A stretch of DNA of 64,000 nt, from assembly GCA_029216955.1 (NCBI GenBank), contig JANAVB010006999.1, positions 2,879,102 to 2,943,101 on the forward strand. The letters are read 5' to 3'. The stretch comes from Iris pallida. Its lineage: Eukaryota > Streptophyta > Magnoliopsida > Asparagales > Iridaceae. This document shows, one piece after another, positions 35,001-44,385 of this stretch. How positions within the stretch are numbered: position 1 is the first letter of the stretch; each line of letters opens with the position of its first letter. Under the pieces are notes generated by a model. It was given only the letters and a program-made list of their open reading frames with translations. It did no database searches and was not told the origin of the DNA. A program made the position numbers and the translations under genes.

Positions 35001-35664
35001 GGCTCAGCCTTCTGTTGTAAATACAGTATTTAATATTAATGAAGCATCTCCTTTGCAGTATATTGATGTCTGTAATCATGTACAAAGTTATTTACAATTG
35101 CTAGATAACTTGGAGTCATTAACTATAGGGGTTGTTCAAACTCTTCATACAGACGTATTATTGGAATCCATACAAAAATCATACTTCGTGGTCTCTGCTA
35201 GAAAAAAGGGAGAAAATCCGATCTTCTTTTATAAAGGACCCCAGAATCCTCCTAACTTGGAAGAAGATAACATAAACGATGATACTAGAAGGTTACAACT
35301 GCGTCGCTACAGTCAACAATCCAAAAATATCATCAAGAATATGGGTTATGACTTTAGAACCAGTCTCAATAATGGAAAAGGAAGAAGAATACCTGTTCGA
35401 ATTCCTCCATTAAAATACGGAAGGACAAAATGTGGTTTAGGTTACATTGCTCCTACTTACTTTATCAACATAGTCCATGAAGATTCAAAGTCCGATGAAG
35501 ACGAACGATCTGAGTCTTTTGATTCTCTCTCTTGGGATTCTGACACGAGTATTGGCGATCTTCATCGTTCTATTTTGTCCGTCAATATGGTCTCTGTTGA
35601 TGGCCCGCAGGAAAATGATGAAGATGAGGATGATTTTGAAATATCACCCGAATCGGAACAATAG
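32017..35664 (+). pseudogene. Tat gag-protease polyprotein (1215 codons)
   Basis: This open segment of the polyprotein has a Retrotrans_gag domain near residues 30-150 (LKGTAYEWYRSL, FKQMFLERFYEG). A zinc-knuckle-like CPYHRMLGHTIRSC lies near residues 288-301. A G-patch-like stretch lies near residues 465-510 (MGYDLATAPGL...GLGFWN). The Asp protease lies near residues 705-800 (LLIDPGSALSIMP; ALLGRPFLH). In that active site the usual D-S/T-G is D-P-G. Five tandem IPVSGRTT-type repeats follow at residues 860-955, then a second G-patch-like stretch near 1110-1145 (MGYDFRTSLNNGKG...CGLGYI). The protein ends in an acidic region. It stops at TAG 35662-35664, from which the same frame runs on into RT. 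The start at 32017 is an internal Met after a frameshift. Confidence 0.85.
34597..34880 (+). repeat. Five 60-63-bp coding repeats (IPVSGRTT)
   Basis: The units share GGCTCACTGATAATTCCTGT followed by codons for SGRTT. ATTCCTGT/ATTCCAGT landmarks are at 34603, 34666, 34729, 34789 and 34852. Each encodes L-I-I-P-V-S-G-R-T/I-T plus a Ser/Pro/Gln-rich spacer. All units are in frame, so spacing is kept to whole codons. Confidence 0.92.
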
Positions 35665-36837
35665 GCTCAAAGATTAGATAATCAATGGGAATTCAGGTTC
35701 GAGCAGAGAGAACCTCCTACCGAAGATAAACTGATCCAAATTGATGTTGGTGAAGAAGGTTCTTCTAAACCAATATTCATCAGTGAAAGTCTTTCAGAAA
35801 CAGATAAGCAAGACATGATCAAGCTTATTCGTGATTATATCAATGTCTTTGCCTGGAGTTACGAAGATATGCCAGGACTAGATCCGAAGATTGCAATGCA
35901 CAAACTCAATATCATGCCAAATGCTAAACCAGTCAAACAACAACAGCGACGATTTCGTCCAGACATTATGGATGCAATTGAAGCTGAAGTCAACAAGCTT
36001 ATGGCTTCTGGATTTATTCGAGAGGAACAACATCCTGAATGGGTGGCTAACATCGTTCCTGTCCTTAAAAAGACTGGCAAGATCCGAGTCTGTATAGACT
36101 TTCACGATCTCAATGCGGCTTGTCCTAAAGACGAGTTTCCTCTTCCAATTACTGATGTCATGATCGACAATACATGTGGTTTCGAACGAATGTCATTTAT
36201 GGATGGGTATTCGGGATACAACCAGATCAAAATGTTCCCAGATGATAAAAAACACACTTCCTTCAGAACGCCGATCGGTACATACTGTTATACAGTGATG
36301 CCGTTTGGTCTCAAGAATGCAGGAGCAACATATCAGCGAACAATGAGCACTATATTCCGCGAACATCTCCGAAAAATAGTCGAATGCTATGTTGATGATA
36401 TTGCAGTCAAAAGTCGACAAAAGGAGGATCATATCCAAGATTTGAAGACTATCTTTGATTTAATGCGTCAGCATCAACTTAAAATGAACCCTACTAAGTC
36501 CTTCCTGGACGTCTCTAGTGGTAAATTTCTCGACTTCGTCATTACCGCTAAAGGTATACACGTGGATCCCGAGAAGATCAAAGCCATTCAAGAGATGCGT
36601 CCTCCACGCACCTTAAAAGAGATACGAGGATTTCAAGGAAGAATTGCTTATATCAGGAGATTCATTTCCAACTTATCAGGACGCTGCAGACCATTCAATA
36701 AACTTCTGAAGAAAGGTGTATCTTTCGTCTGGAACGAAGAATGTCAAAAAGCATTTGACGATATTAAACAGTATCTCATGAACCCTCCAGTTTTGGTACC
36801 TTCCGTCTCGGGGATACCATTTCTTCTATATGTTTGA
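35665..36837 (+). pseudogene. Tat reverse transcriptase
   Basis: The frame continues from the gag-protease segment and is open to TGA 36835-36837. RT blocks are clear: the N-terminal AFAWSYEDMPGLD-like segment (FAWSYEDMPGLD), VLKKTGKIRVCIDFHDLN, MSFMDGYSGYNQIKM, TVMPFGLKNAGATYQR, and the active site CYVDDIAVKS near 36385-36420. A connection domain follows (RGFQGRIAYIRRFIS). RT copies the element RNA in the virus-like particle. The catalytic YVDD is intact. The TGA at 36835 sits between RT and RNase H and could come from CGA by CpG deamination. Confidence 0.9.
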
Positions 36838-37419
36838 GCCATGGATCATTCTCTTGGTGCATTACTTGCCCAGAAAAATAAAGATGGCCATGAACAGGCT
36901 ATTTATTATCTCAGTCGCACAATGACAGGTGCTGAACCACGTTATTCTCCAATCGAGAAAGAATGCTTAGCATTAATGTTTGCTGTTCAGAAAACGCGAT
37001 ATTATATTATCGGTCAAACGATTCATGTCATTTTCAGAGTGAATCCCATCAGGATTATGATGAAGAAACCTGGTATTCTCAACTCTAGACTAGCTAATTG
37101 GGGAATCTTGTTAGCTCAATACGATATGCATTATATTCCTCAGAAGTCGGTTAAAGGACAGGCTCTTGCTGATTTTCTGGCTGCTCATGCAATTCCAGAA
37201 GATTCTAAATTATATGATGAGATTCCTGATGAAGTCTTGGATTCAAATCTGATTTCTGAAGAAGTTCCTACCTGGCGTCTATTCTTTGATGGAGCATCTA
37301 GAATAGGTCCTAACGGCAATATTGTTGCTGGAGTTGGAATTGTTCTTGTATCCCCAGAAGGACTAACTATTCAGAGGGCTTATTCTCTAGATCAATCATG
37401 TTCAAACAATGTAGCCTAA
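36838..37419 (+). pseudogene. Tat RNase H (gypsy type) and start of archaeal-type RNase H
   Basis: The same frame continues after the stop. The first RNase H has MDHSLGALLAQKNKDGHEQA, IEKECLALMFAVQKTRYY, RLANWGILLAQYD and KGQALADFLA. The second, archaeal-type domain starts at about 37273 with WRLFFDGASR, which supplies the first catalytic Asp. The frame stops at TAA 37417-37419, where other family members have the codon of the second catalytic residue (Glu in the A-E-Y-N-A block). Two RNase H domains in tandem are diagnostic of the Tat lineage. Confidence 0.85.
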
Positions 37420-37830
37420 TACAATGCATTACTCATTGGTCTTCAACTTGCTAAACATCTAGATATTCAATATTTGGAAGTTTATGGAGACTCCAAGCTT
37501 ATTGTCAATCAGATCAGAGGAACGTATGAATTTCGTCATCAGGATTTGATACCTTATCATCGAGCAGCACTCTCTATAGCCTCATCTTTTGAAGACTTCT
37601 TTATTGAACATGTTCGACGAGCCTATAATGCAGAAGCTGATGCTTTAGCTAATCTTGCTGCTGTATTAGCTATACCAATCAGACGTCAGCAAGTAATAGT
37701 GGTTTATAACCGAGAACTATTCTGTGTTGATAATAATTTGGCTTTGGCTTTTCCTCACAAACCAGACAAAGATTCTTTCAACCTTGATGCTGGATCAAAG
37801 TTTGACAAAATGCCCTCGTCTTTCCTCTGA
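37420..37830 (+). pseudogene. Archaeal-type RNase H, C-terminal part
   Basis: The frame reads YNALLIGLQLAKHLDIQYLE, then VYGDSKLIVNQIRG (third catalytic Asp) and AYNAEADALANLA (fourth). It follows directly from the stop at 37417-37419. The frame ends at 37830. The integrase is in another frame, with the change between about 37750 and 37830, so a frameshift separates them. Confidence 0.82.
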
Positions 37831-39139
37831 TTCTACTATGGAATATGTCTTTTCTAATGAAACAGAAGCCATAATTGAAGACTGGAGACGCCCGTTTATA
37901 GATTTTGTTTTGTATGATATACTTCCTGATAATCCGAGTGAAGCAGCGTCTATTCGACGTCGATCTCTCAGATTCTATTATAATCATACGACGAAAACAT
38001 TATATCGTCGGTCTTACGACGGTCTTCTCCTCCGATGCATTGCCGGTGAAGAAACACAACAGGTAATTCGTGAAGCACATGATGGTGTTTGCGGAGCTCA
38101 TCAACCAGGTCCTAAACTTCAAGATCGTATCCGACGTATGGGTTATTATTGGCCCACGATGGTGGCTGACGCTATTCAATATGCTCAGAAATGTAAAGCC
38201 TGTCAAATCCATGCAAACTTTATTCATCAACCGTCAGAGTTCTTACATCCAACAGTGGCATCATGGCCCTTTGAAGCTTGGGGCATGGACGTCATTGGTC
38301 CCATCAACCCACCATCATCAAGAGGACATCGGTTTATTTTAGCAATAACCGATTACTTTTCCAAATGGGCTGAAGCAATCCCGTTATCTGAAGTTAAAAC
38401 TTCTAGTGTTATCAACTTCGTCAAACATCATGTTATCTATCGATTTGGAGTTCCTCGGTGTATTATCCATGATAACGGACCGCAGTTCGTCAGTCAGAAA
38501 TTTACTCGATTCTGCGACGATCATCGGATTAATAATTTAGCTTCTACAACATATAATCCAGCAGCCAATGGATTGGCAGAAGCTTTCAATAAAACAATCA
38601 TCAAACTCTTGAAAAATTTTGTTTCTTCCAACAAACGCAACTGGAGCGAGAAGCTTGGTGAATGTTTATGGGCCTACCGCACCACAGTTCGCAATGCGAC
38701 TGAATGTACACCTTTCTCTTTAGTATATGGGTGTGAAGCTGTTCTTCCCCTTGAGATCCAGATTCCTTCTCTGAGAATTGCAATCTCCAATGAACTAACA
38801 ACAGAAAACAATGATCGTCTTCGACTTCAAGAGTTGGAAGCTCTAGATGAAAAACGATTGTATGCTCAACAAAATATCGAGCTGTATCAGGCCCAAATCT
38901 CCAAAGCTTTTAACCGAAAAGTCAAAATCAGAGCATATCAGAAGGGAGAACTGGTCCTTACTGTCAGACGTCCTATGACCATGACACATATGAGCAAAGG
39001 CAAATTTGATGCGAAATGGGAAGGCCCATTCGTAGTGAACAAAGTCTTCTCTAACGGAGCATACCAGCTTGCCTCTATGGATGGGAAAGTCATGATGATG
39101 CCTATCAATGGCAAATTCTTAAAGAAATATTATGTATAA
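37806..39139 (+). pseudogene. Tat integrase
   Basis: The zinc-binding HHCC domain has H-D-G-V-C-G-A-H (38073-38103) and CKACQIH (38193-38217). The catalytic core has Asp in AWGMDVIGPI, Asp in IIHDNGPQFVS and Glu in NGLAEAFNKTI, so the D-D-E triad is complete. A C-terminal domain follows (KWEGPFVVNKVFSNGAYQLA) and the frame ends at TAA 39137-39139. It is open from 37724, but the part before about 37806 is out of frame with RNase H. This would insert the cDNA into host DNA. The domain itself looks intact. It is called a pseudogene because the upstream polyprotein is broken. Confidence 0.9.
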
Positions 39140-39480
39140 TATTTTCATCATTCCCCAGCAAATATAAAATCCTTCTTTACAAAAGTTATTTCGATATCGT
39201 TATCCCCAGAGGAAATTGATATTCCACCATGTATCATCTTTCCAGAGAATTTGATATTTCGTTTTATTAGATCCCCAGTAGTTTTAATAAAGATCTTGTA
39301 TAGAAAATCATGTCCATATTACCTCTGAATTTTCTATCTCAAATATTTAGTCTTTTTGATTTCTGAGTCTAAAGATCAGTGAATAAAGGCAAAATTGATG
39401 TAAAGTGGGAAGGATACATCGTAAACAAAGTTTCCTTAAACAGAGTTTATTTTGACAAATTCTTCAAAAAAAAAGAAGAA
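39140..39480 (+). other. Post-integrase region with partial duplication of integrase end
   Basis: CCCCAG-rich spacers (39150-39300) follow the stop. At 39382-39475 a diverged second copy of the integrase C-terminal codons appears (KGKIDVKWEG...VNKVS...), matching the segment at about 38998-39135. Confidence 0.6.
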
Positions 39481-39491
39481 GGAGTACATCA

Positions 39492-39788
39492 TCATGGAAG
39501 ATCACTGTCATCCCTCTCATACTTGGGACAAGGGCCACATACATAATCAGCAAAAGAATTTAATACATCTTTTCCTGACCGCACCAAGAACTGACAGACA
39601 GCCAGCCTCATTGCTTCTTCTTCTTCGGTTTCTCCTGGTTCGACCAGGAAGTCGAGGATATCTTTTGGCGGCTTGGGAGTAGATGAGCTTTCGCCCATTT
39701 CCTTCTTCTGCGGAGGAAGATGCTCTTTAGCACCTTCAGTAACTTCAGAGACGACTTCAGTCTTCTTTGTATTCTTTTCAGAAGACAT
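39492..39788 (-). CDS. Antisense ORF A of Tat element
   Basis: This 98-codon minus-strand frame starts at ATG 39788 (MSSEKNTKKTEVVSEVTEGA) and ends at TGA 39492. A TATA box on the same strand (CTATAAATAG, about 39836-39845) lies about 50 bp upstream of the ATG. The protein is Lys/Glu-rich at the N-terminus with a Leu/Phe-rich helix after it (ILDFLVEPGETEEEEAMRL). I do not recognise a domain. It lies between integrase and the 3' LTR, where Tat elements are known to carry extra antisense genes of unclear function. Confidence 0.55.
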   Translation of the reverse strand: MSSEKNTKKTEVVSEVTEGAKEHLPPQKKEMGESSSTPKPPKDILDFLVEPGETEEEEAMRLAVCQFLVRSGKDVLNSFADYVCGPCPKYERDDSDLP

Positions 39789-39835
39789 TGTGGATAAAAG
39801 AGGATGATATATGATTCTTCTACTCAAATATATGC

Positions 39836-39845
39836 TCTATTTATA
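39836..39845 (-). promoter_or_regulatory. TATA box for antisense ORF A
   Basis: CTATAAATAG on the minus strand, about 50 bp before the ATG at 39788. Confidence 0.5.
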
Positions 39846-39889
39846 GGCATATGGTTACAAAGATCGAAGGGACGTATTCTTTCCCGGGA

Positions 39890-40035
39890 TTCAGTTCATC
39901 CATTTATTTCTCACATTCATTCGACGATTCATACATTCATTAATACTTGACGGTCCATCCGTTCATTTATTACATTCATTCGACGGTTCATCCGTTCATC
40001 ATTTCCTAAACGGTTCGTCCGTTCATAATCTTCTA
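39890..40035. repeat. CGACGGTTCATCCGTTCATT short repeats
   Basis: Irregular repeats of ATTCGACGGTTCATCCGTTC lie upstream (in minus orientation) of antisense ORF A and its TATA box. They could be promoter elements or filler. Confidence 0.65.
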
Positions 40036-40535
40036 TCAATTTATCAAGTGGGGATTCGTTATTTATCATGTTTTCATAACCTCTGAATCAATTCCGAATC
40101 TACTTACTCATTTGTCATGTTTTGACCTCTGCAAGAAATCAATCTATTTTTCTTTTGAGTTCCTACATATTATCACGTCCATAATACCTCTGATAATATC
40201 ATATACTCTAAAACAGAAAAGATGATCTTATTATCTATCATGTCCACAATTCATCCACAAATACAAATCATTGAGCATAGAAGAATTGTCATTTCCATTT
40301 CACTATAAAAAGTCTATTACATTTTCTTAGACTTTCTTACCAATCATAATGGAAATCTATTACAAATTTTGGATTTTCATTCTACACCACAACGATAACC
40401 GAATAGAGATCTATCTTCTTCTTTGGATCTTCTCCGTCGGACCTTCTCCGTCAGGTTCGTTGTTGGTGGCAATTCCTGACTGTTTGGGTCTCAGTCACGA
40501 CCAGATCAGCAGGAATCAAACTCTGTTCTTCTCTC

Positions 40536-41151
40536 TCAGACGAGAGGAGAACCATAGAGTATGGCAGCCCGAAGTCGTGGTGCTGCCAATACAATTGGTG
40601 GATGGGGGTAACCCCTCAAGGAAGACAGGAATGTATCCAAACCTTGGGATACAATTCCTAGTTCTCCCGTGAAAGGAACTCTACTACCCGATTTCTCGGT
40701 AGTAGAGTTGACTCCACCATCCAACTCTCGTGTATAAAGGCTCTTCCTACCATCTGAGGAAGACCCTTCTATCCCACGAAGAGTTCTGAGTTGTCTGATG
40801 TACGCGTCAAAAGCGTATGAGCTCCCTGATGTTGGTGTCAGAAGGACATTCTCCACAGCATCCACATCACCAATGCCAGTTCTGAAGAAAATCTTTAGCC
40901 AAGTTTCTGCGGAAAACAGCATAAAGAAGAGAATTAAATCAACATAAATGTCATATGAAACGTACTGGTTGGTCAAGCACGCTCAGAGACAGAAAGCTTA
41001 TTTTCAACAGCAAAAACAGTACATGTATTATGCCGGACTTACCTTCAAGTTTGACGCTAAGAATTGGCAAACTGATGTCTGACATATTGCTCAGAATTCG
41101 AACATTTAGAAGCTTTTGCTTTCCTATTCGAGAGTGAAATCTTACGTTCAT
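40536..41151 (-). CDS. Antisense spliced ORF B of Tat element
   Basis: The minus-strand frame 41151-41043 (MNVRFHSRIGKQKLLNVRIL...ILSVKLE) ends at a consensus donor GTAAGT (41042-41037). A consensus acceptor TTTTCCGCAG ends at 40907. The 136-bp intron splits a codon after its first base, and joining the exons keeps the frame, giving VKLE-ETWLKIFFRTGIGDVDAVEN and on to the stop at 40536. The downstream exon is about 123 codons, Ser/Gly/Arg-rich, with no recognised domain. The matching splice signals and phase on the antisense strand make this more than a chance frame. The true 5' end may be further upstream (toward 41883). Confidence 0.55.
40907..41042 (-). other. Antisense intron (136 bp)
   Basis: The donor GTAAGT and acceptor CCGCAG are both on the minus strand, with a pyrimidine-rich tract before the acceptor. 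The flanking frames join in phase. Confidence 0.55.
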
Positions 41152-41595
41152 TTTCAGAGAAGAGAAGAAGAAAAAGAAGATGGGGATGAGTTCTGTGAAA
41201 CTCTTCTGTCTATTTTAAAGTATGGAGCGCAAGCCTATTCTTGGGAAGGATCCACAAATAACGCTCATAAAATATACAATGAGTGCCACGTGTACTTTGG
41301 AAACCAGCATAGTCTTGGAAATATTCAAAGAGTGCTTTCCACAACATTGGAAGATAGCGTAACCTACAGCTATTTTTTGGTGCATGCTATTCATTGATGT
41401 ACGCTATCCAGCGTAACTTACAAATATTGGAAGACAGCGTAACCTACAGCGTAATCTACAGTTATTCATTGGTGCATGTTAGTTTTCAACACAAAATTAT
41501 ACTAAACAGAGAATTCTTGAATATTCATTAAAGGCACTGATGGCCTTACAAAACAAAAAAGAGAGGGAAAGAAAGGGGTGCAACAAAGTCACGCT

Positions 41596-41883
41596 CTATT
41601 TTCCAGAGCAGCTAAGTTTGACGCCTAACTCTTCTACACTTCGGACCCCCATGCGGTGCAACAGAGCAGCGAGCATTTCACGCTTCTCTGCGAGGCTCCG
41701 CCCATCAGAAGTAGAGGTGCCGTCCAGACCGAAGTAACCCAAGAAATTCTTGGCTAACTGTGTGGGGTCATCTTTGAACTCGATGACGAAGGGCTCCGGT
41801 TCTTTGCCTCCAAAGGTGGGGTCACCATGGACACAGAAACCTAATTTTCGTGCTTCTTCTTCAGCCGCTTCCTTTGGAGTCAT
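41596..41883 (-). CDS. Antisense ORF C of Tat element
   Basis: ATG 41883 opens a 95-codon minus-strand frame (MTPKEAAEEEARKLGFCVHG...FVIEFKDDPTQLAKNFLGYF...). A TATA box (TTATATAAACT, about 41923-41933) lies about 45 bp upstream on the same strand. The product is a small, mostly helical, acidic-basic protein. I do not recognise it. It may be the first exon of ORF B (the string G-V-K-L before its end recalls S-V-K-L before the ORF B donor) or a separate gene. Confidence 0.5.
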   Translation of the reverse strand: MTPKEAAEEEARKLGFCVHGDPTFGGKEPEPFVIEFKDDPTQLAKNFLGYFGLDGTSTSDGRSLAEKREMLAALLHRMGVRSVEELGVKLSCSGK

Positions 41884-41922
41884 GGTTACAAGAAATATGA
41901 ATGTCAAAAAACTGAATTTTCT

Positions 41923-41933
41923 CAGTTTATATA
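41923..41933 (-). promoter_or_regulatory. TATA box for antisense ORF C
   Basis: TTATATAAACT on the minus strand, upstream of ATG 41883. Confidence 0.45.
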
Positions 41934-42125
41934 ACAAAGCTTGCTGGCGGTTCATATTCCTCCATAAATCAGATTCAATTAGTCTCGAAAAATGAAGAGT
42001 CATCATGACATTTAATAAATTCATTTTTGCATAAACAGATTTAATGCCAGCGTGTCAAGACTCATTCCCACTTTTTTATTCAAAGTAATTTTGAACTTTT
42101 GAAACTCATAAAGTTCGAAAACTTT

Positions 42126-42136
42126 GAAGGGGGTCT
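42126..42136 (+). other. Polypurine tract of Tat element
   Basis: GAAGGGGGTCT lies directly before the 3' LTR start at 42137. It is short but in the required position for plus-strand priming. Confidence 0.55.
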
Positions 42137-43202
42137 TGTAGGATGTGAAAAATTATGACACGCTGTCATTTTAATCCTTACGCTCAAGGCCATACGCTTA
42201 TCAAAAGTCATACGCTTAGTGGATATTTTATTATTTCTTCTTAAAGTGGCAGCACAGCATATATTAAATGAAGAATGAATATGACGTCTCGTCTTTTCGT
42301 GCAAAGATAGTTGTCATGAAAAGAGCAACCGTCGTATATGTATTCGAAGAGTTGGTTTTGTCTTTTACGAGGACAGCTCAGCAGATCATTAATGCAAAGC
42401 CATCATTACTGTCAGTTTTGACAGTCTGTCAGCCGTCATATCTGCAGTCACGACGCTCGAGAAAATCTTTTGACAGTTATTTGAAGATATGGCTTATCAG
42501 AGAAGATTGATGATGGCCACATGGCTATTTCTTCAGTGAGCGTATGAAGTCTATACGACTCCTTCCTTCTTCAGTGAGCGTATGAAGTCTATACGACTCC
42601 TTCCTTCTTCAGTGAGCGTATGAAGTCTATACGACTCCTTCCTCATCAAGTGAGCGTACGACTCCTTTCTTCTCCAGTAAGCGTATCAGCTTTATTTTAT
42701 TTCTACATCATCCAAGTCAGCGTATAACTCTCCTTCAACGAGGCAGCGTATTACAGCAACCATATCCAGGATTACAGTCAACACACGTTCTCACGTGTCC
42801 TGTACCAGTTATCCACTTCTCTAGAAGTTATGCAACGTGGCATCCAGGCCATCAATCTCTCCTGAACATGCTCCACTACTTTCAACCGCACGCTAATGTG
42901 TCTCCATCAGAATTTGCCACGCGTCCCTGCAGTTATGCACACGTCAAGTAACTACCTGAGCGTATGCTTAAGGACAGTTATCCTGAACTCTATAAAAAAG
43001 AGTTTCTTCATCTTCATCAGACACTACAGACAATTTCAGAGAGAACAGAGAGATTGCCCAGTTGCTGTCCAAGTTCTTCAAAGTTCGAGTATTCTTCATC
43101 GTATCGTCCAAGGGATAAAGTAATCGTCTTCTAGATTAGATTCCTACAGTTGTAATTTTCTCAGATACAAAATAAATAAAGTGAATTTATTTATGGAAAA
43201 CA
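42137..43202 (+). repeat. 3' LTR of Tat element (1066 bp)
   Basis: Same boundaries as the 5' LTR and 76 bp shorter, equal to two of the 38-bp units. By eye there are about a dozen substitutions otherwise. Confidence 0.93.
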
Positions 43203-43207
43203 GTTTT

Positions 43208-43281
43208 GAGTCACAAGCTTTGTATTTTGTATCCTATCAAGTTATCAATAAAAAACGTACTTTGTATTTCAAATTTCTGTG
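43208..43281. other. Continuation of sequence disrupted by Tat element
   Basis: AT-rich sequence past the GTTTT duplication, with an LTR-like CAATAAAAAACG signal near 43246. It probably continues the gypsy LTR of 27348-28845. The edge with the copia fragment is near 43320. Confidence 0.35.
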
Positions 43282-43674
43282 TCAATTTAGTTTTTTGTAT
43301 TTTAAATATTGTATTGTGCAGGTAATGGCCTTGTGTAAGCACAGCTTAGATTTGTACTGCATTACGTCTAAGAGAGGACGATCGATTTTACAGAGATCAA
43401 AGCAAGTACGAACGATCCTGCGGGATCGAGGCATGACAGTGACAACTCCATCAGGTGCGGAGTTTCTCACAAACATCACCAATGTATCCCAACTATCCAG
43501 TAGAGAACTCAAAAGCAATATGGTTTGAAGTTCATCATCAATCACGATATTCGTTACTGACAGTTGATTGATGATACCATAAACCTCATTCAGATATTTT
43601 GCTACTAAGACACCCTTCGTGTATTTTAAGTTGACGAGTTAACAAATAAAAATATCTTTTTTTCGGTCATCTTC
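43282..43674 (-). pseudogene. Copia gag fragment (minus), left of solo LTR
   Basis: The minus-strand frame reads MIDDELQTILLLSSLLDSWD, then TLVMFVRNSAPDGVV, a typical copia gag (UBN2-type) segment. Upstream on the minus strand (43545-43674) the reading continues in broken frames to the solo LTR. It pairs with the start of the same element at 46850-47600. Confidence 0.72.
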
Positions 43675-44267
43675 TGTCACGACCCGCACGTGCTTTTCGG
43701 GATGCGAGCATGTAAGCAACCCAGCTACGTATCAAGCGGACTCCAGCCCAACTCGAATACGTATACGCTGTCCAGAAAATAGGGTATAATGTCTAATATG
43801 GTAAATTAAACTATATCTCAATCCACAAGAAGTATATAAAACAAGAATGAACATTATGGTTCATGGTCTGTAGCCCACTAGCATATATGTTCGATTAGAC
43901 TCTAGAGAAATAACATGAGTCTATAAACTAGGCTAACAAGCAGAATATATCATGATAAGGAATATAAAGCACGAGAGGATAACAAAGTAATATCACTAGC
44001 AAATACCTGGATCCTGCAGATGTACACAACTATCAACATAATCAGCTAAATAACTCCGTGCAATCAACTACCTGAAGAGATCATCAGGTCCTCAGGGGAC
44101 TAGTAGGATACATAAAATAAGTCTATCTAACAGTTTATAATACATAAATAAATAAACAGGAAAGAGACAGAAACTGACAAGTGACTATGAAACATGGATA
44201 CGAAACAACTACACATAAATGAAATGCTGGAAGAAAATAAGTCAAGAAGCTATCAATGGATACCAAA

Positions 44268-44385
44268 CCCTCGCCCTGAGTGTGGACTCGCAGGTTTGAA
44301 AAAATTACTAACCCTCGCACCGAGTGTGGACTCGCAGGTTAGTTCAAGATAGTCACCCTCGCCCCGAGTGTGGACTCGCAGGTCA
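44268..44385. repeat. Three 44-bp tandem repeats in solo LTR
   Basis: Units start at 44268, 44312 and 44356 and share CCCTCGCCCCGAGTGTGGAC followed by TCGCAGGT. A 38-bp pair (GATACGACTCAGTCAAGGTACATG) follows at 44437-44510. Confidence 0.85.

Larger units (their letters stand above)
28846..43202 (+). mobile_element. Complete Tat-lineage (Ogre/Retand-type) Ty3-gypsy element
   Basis: The element is 14357 bp with LTRs 28846-29987 and 42137-43202 and target duplication GTTTT (28841-28845 and 43203-43207). The primer site TGGCGACTCTGCTGGGGA (29991-30008) is of the tRNA-Arg type used by Ogre elements. Order: gag, protease, RT, RNase H, a second (archaeal-type) RNase H, integrase, then a 3-kb region with antisense open frames. 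The double RNase H and the antisense genes place it in the Tat lineage. LTRs differ by about a dozen substitutions plus two repeat units. Pol carries several stops and at least two frameshifts, so this copy is not autonomous. Confidence 0.93.
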
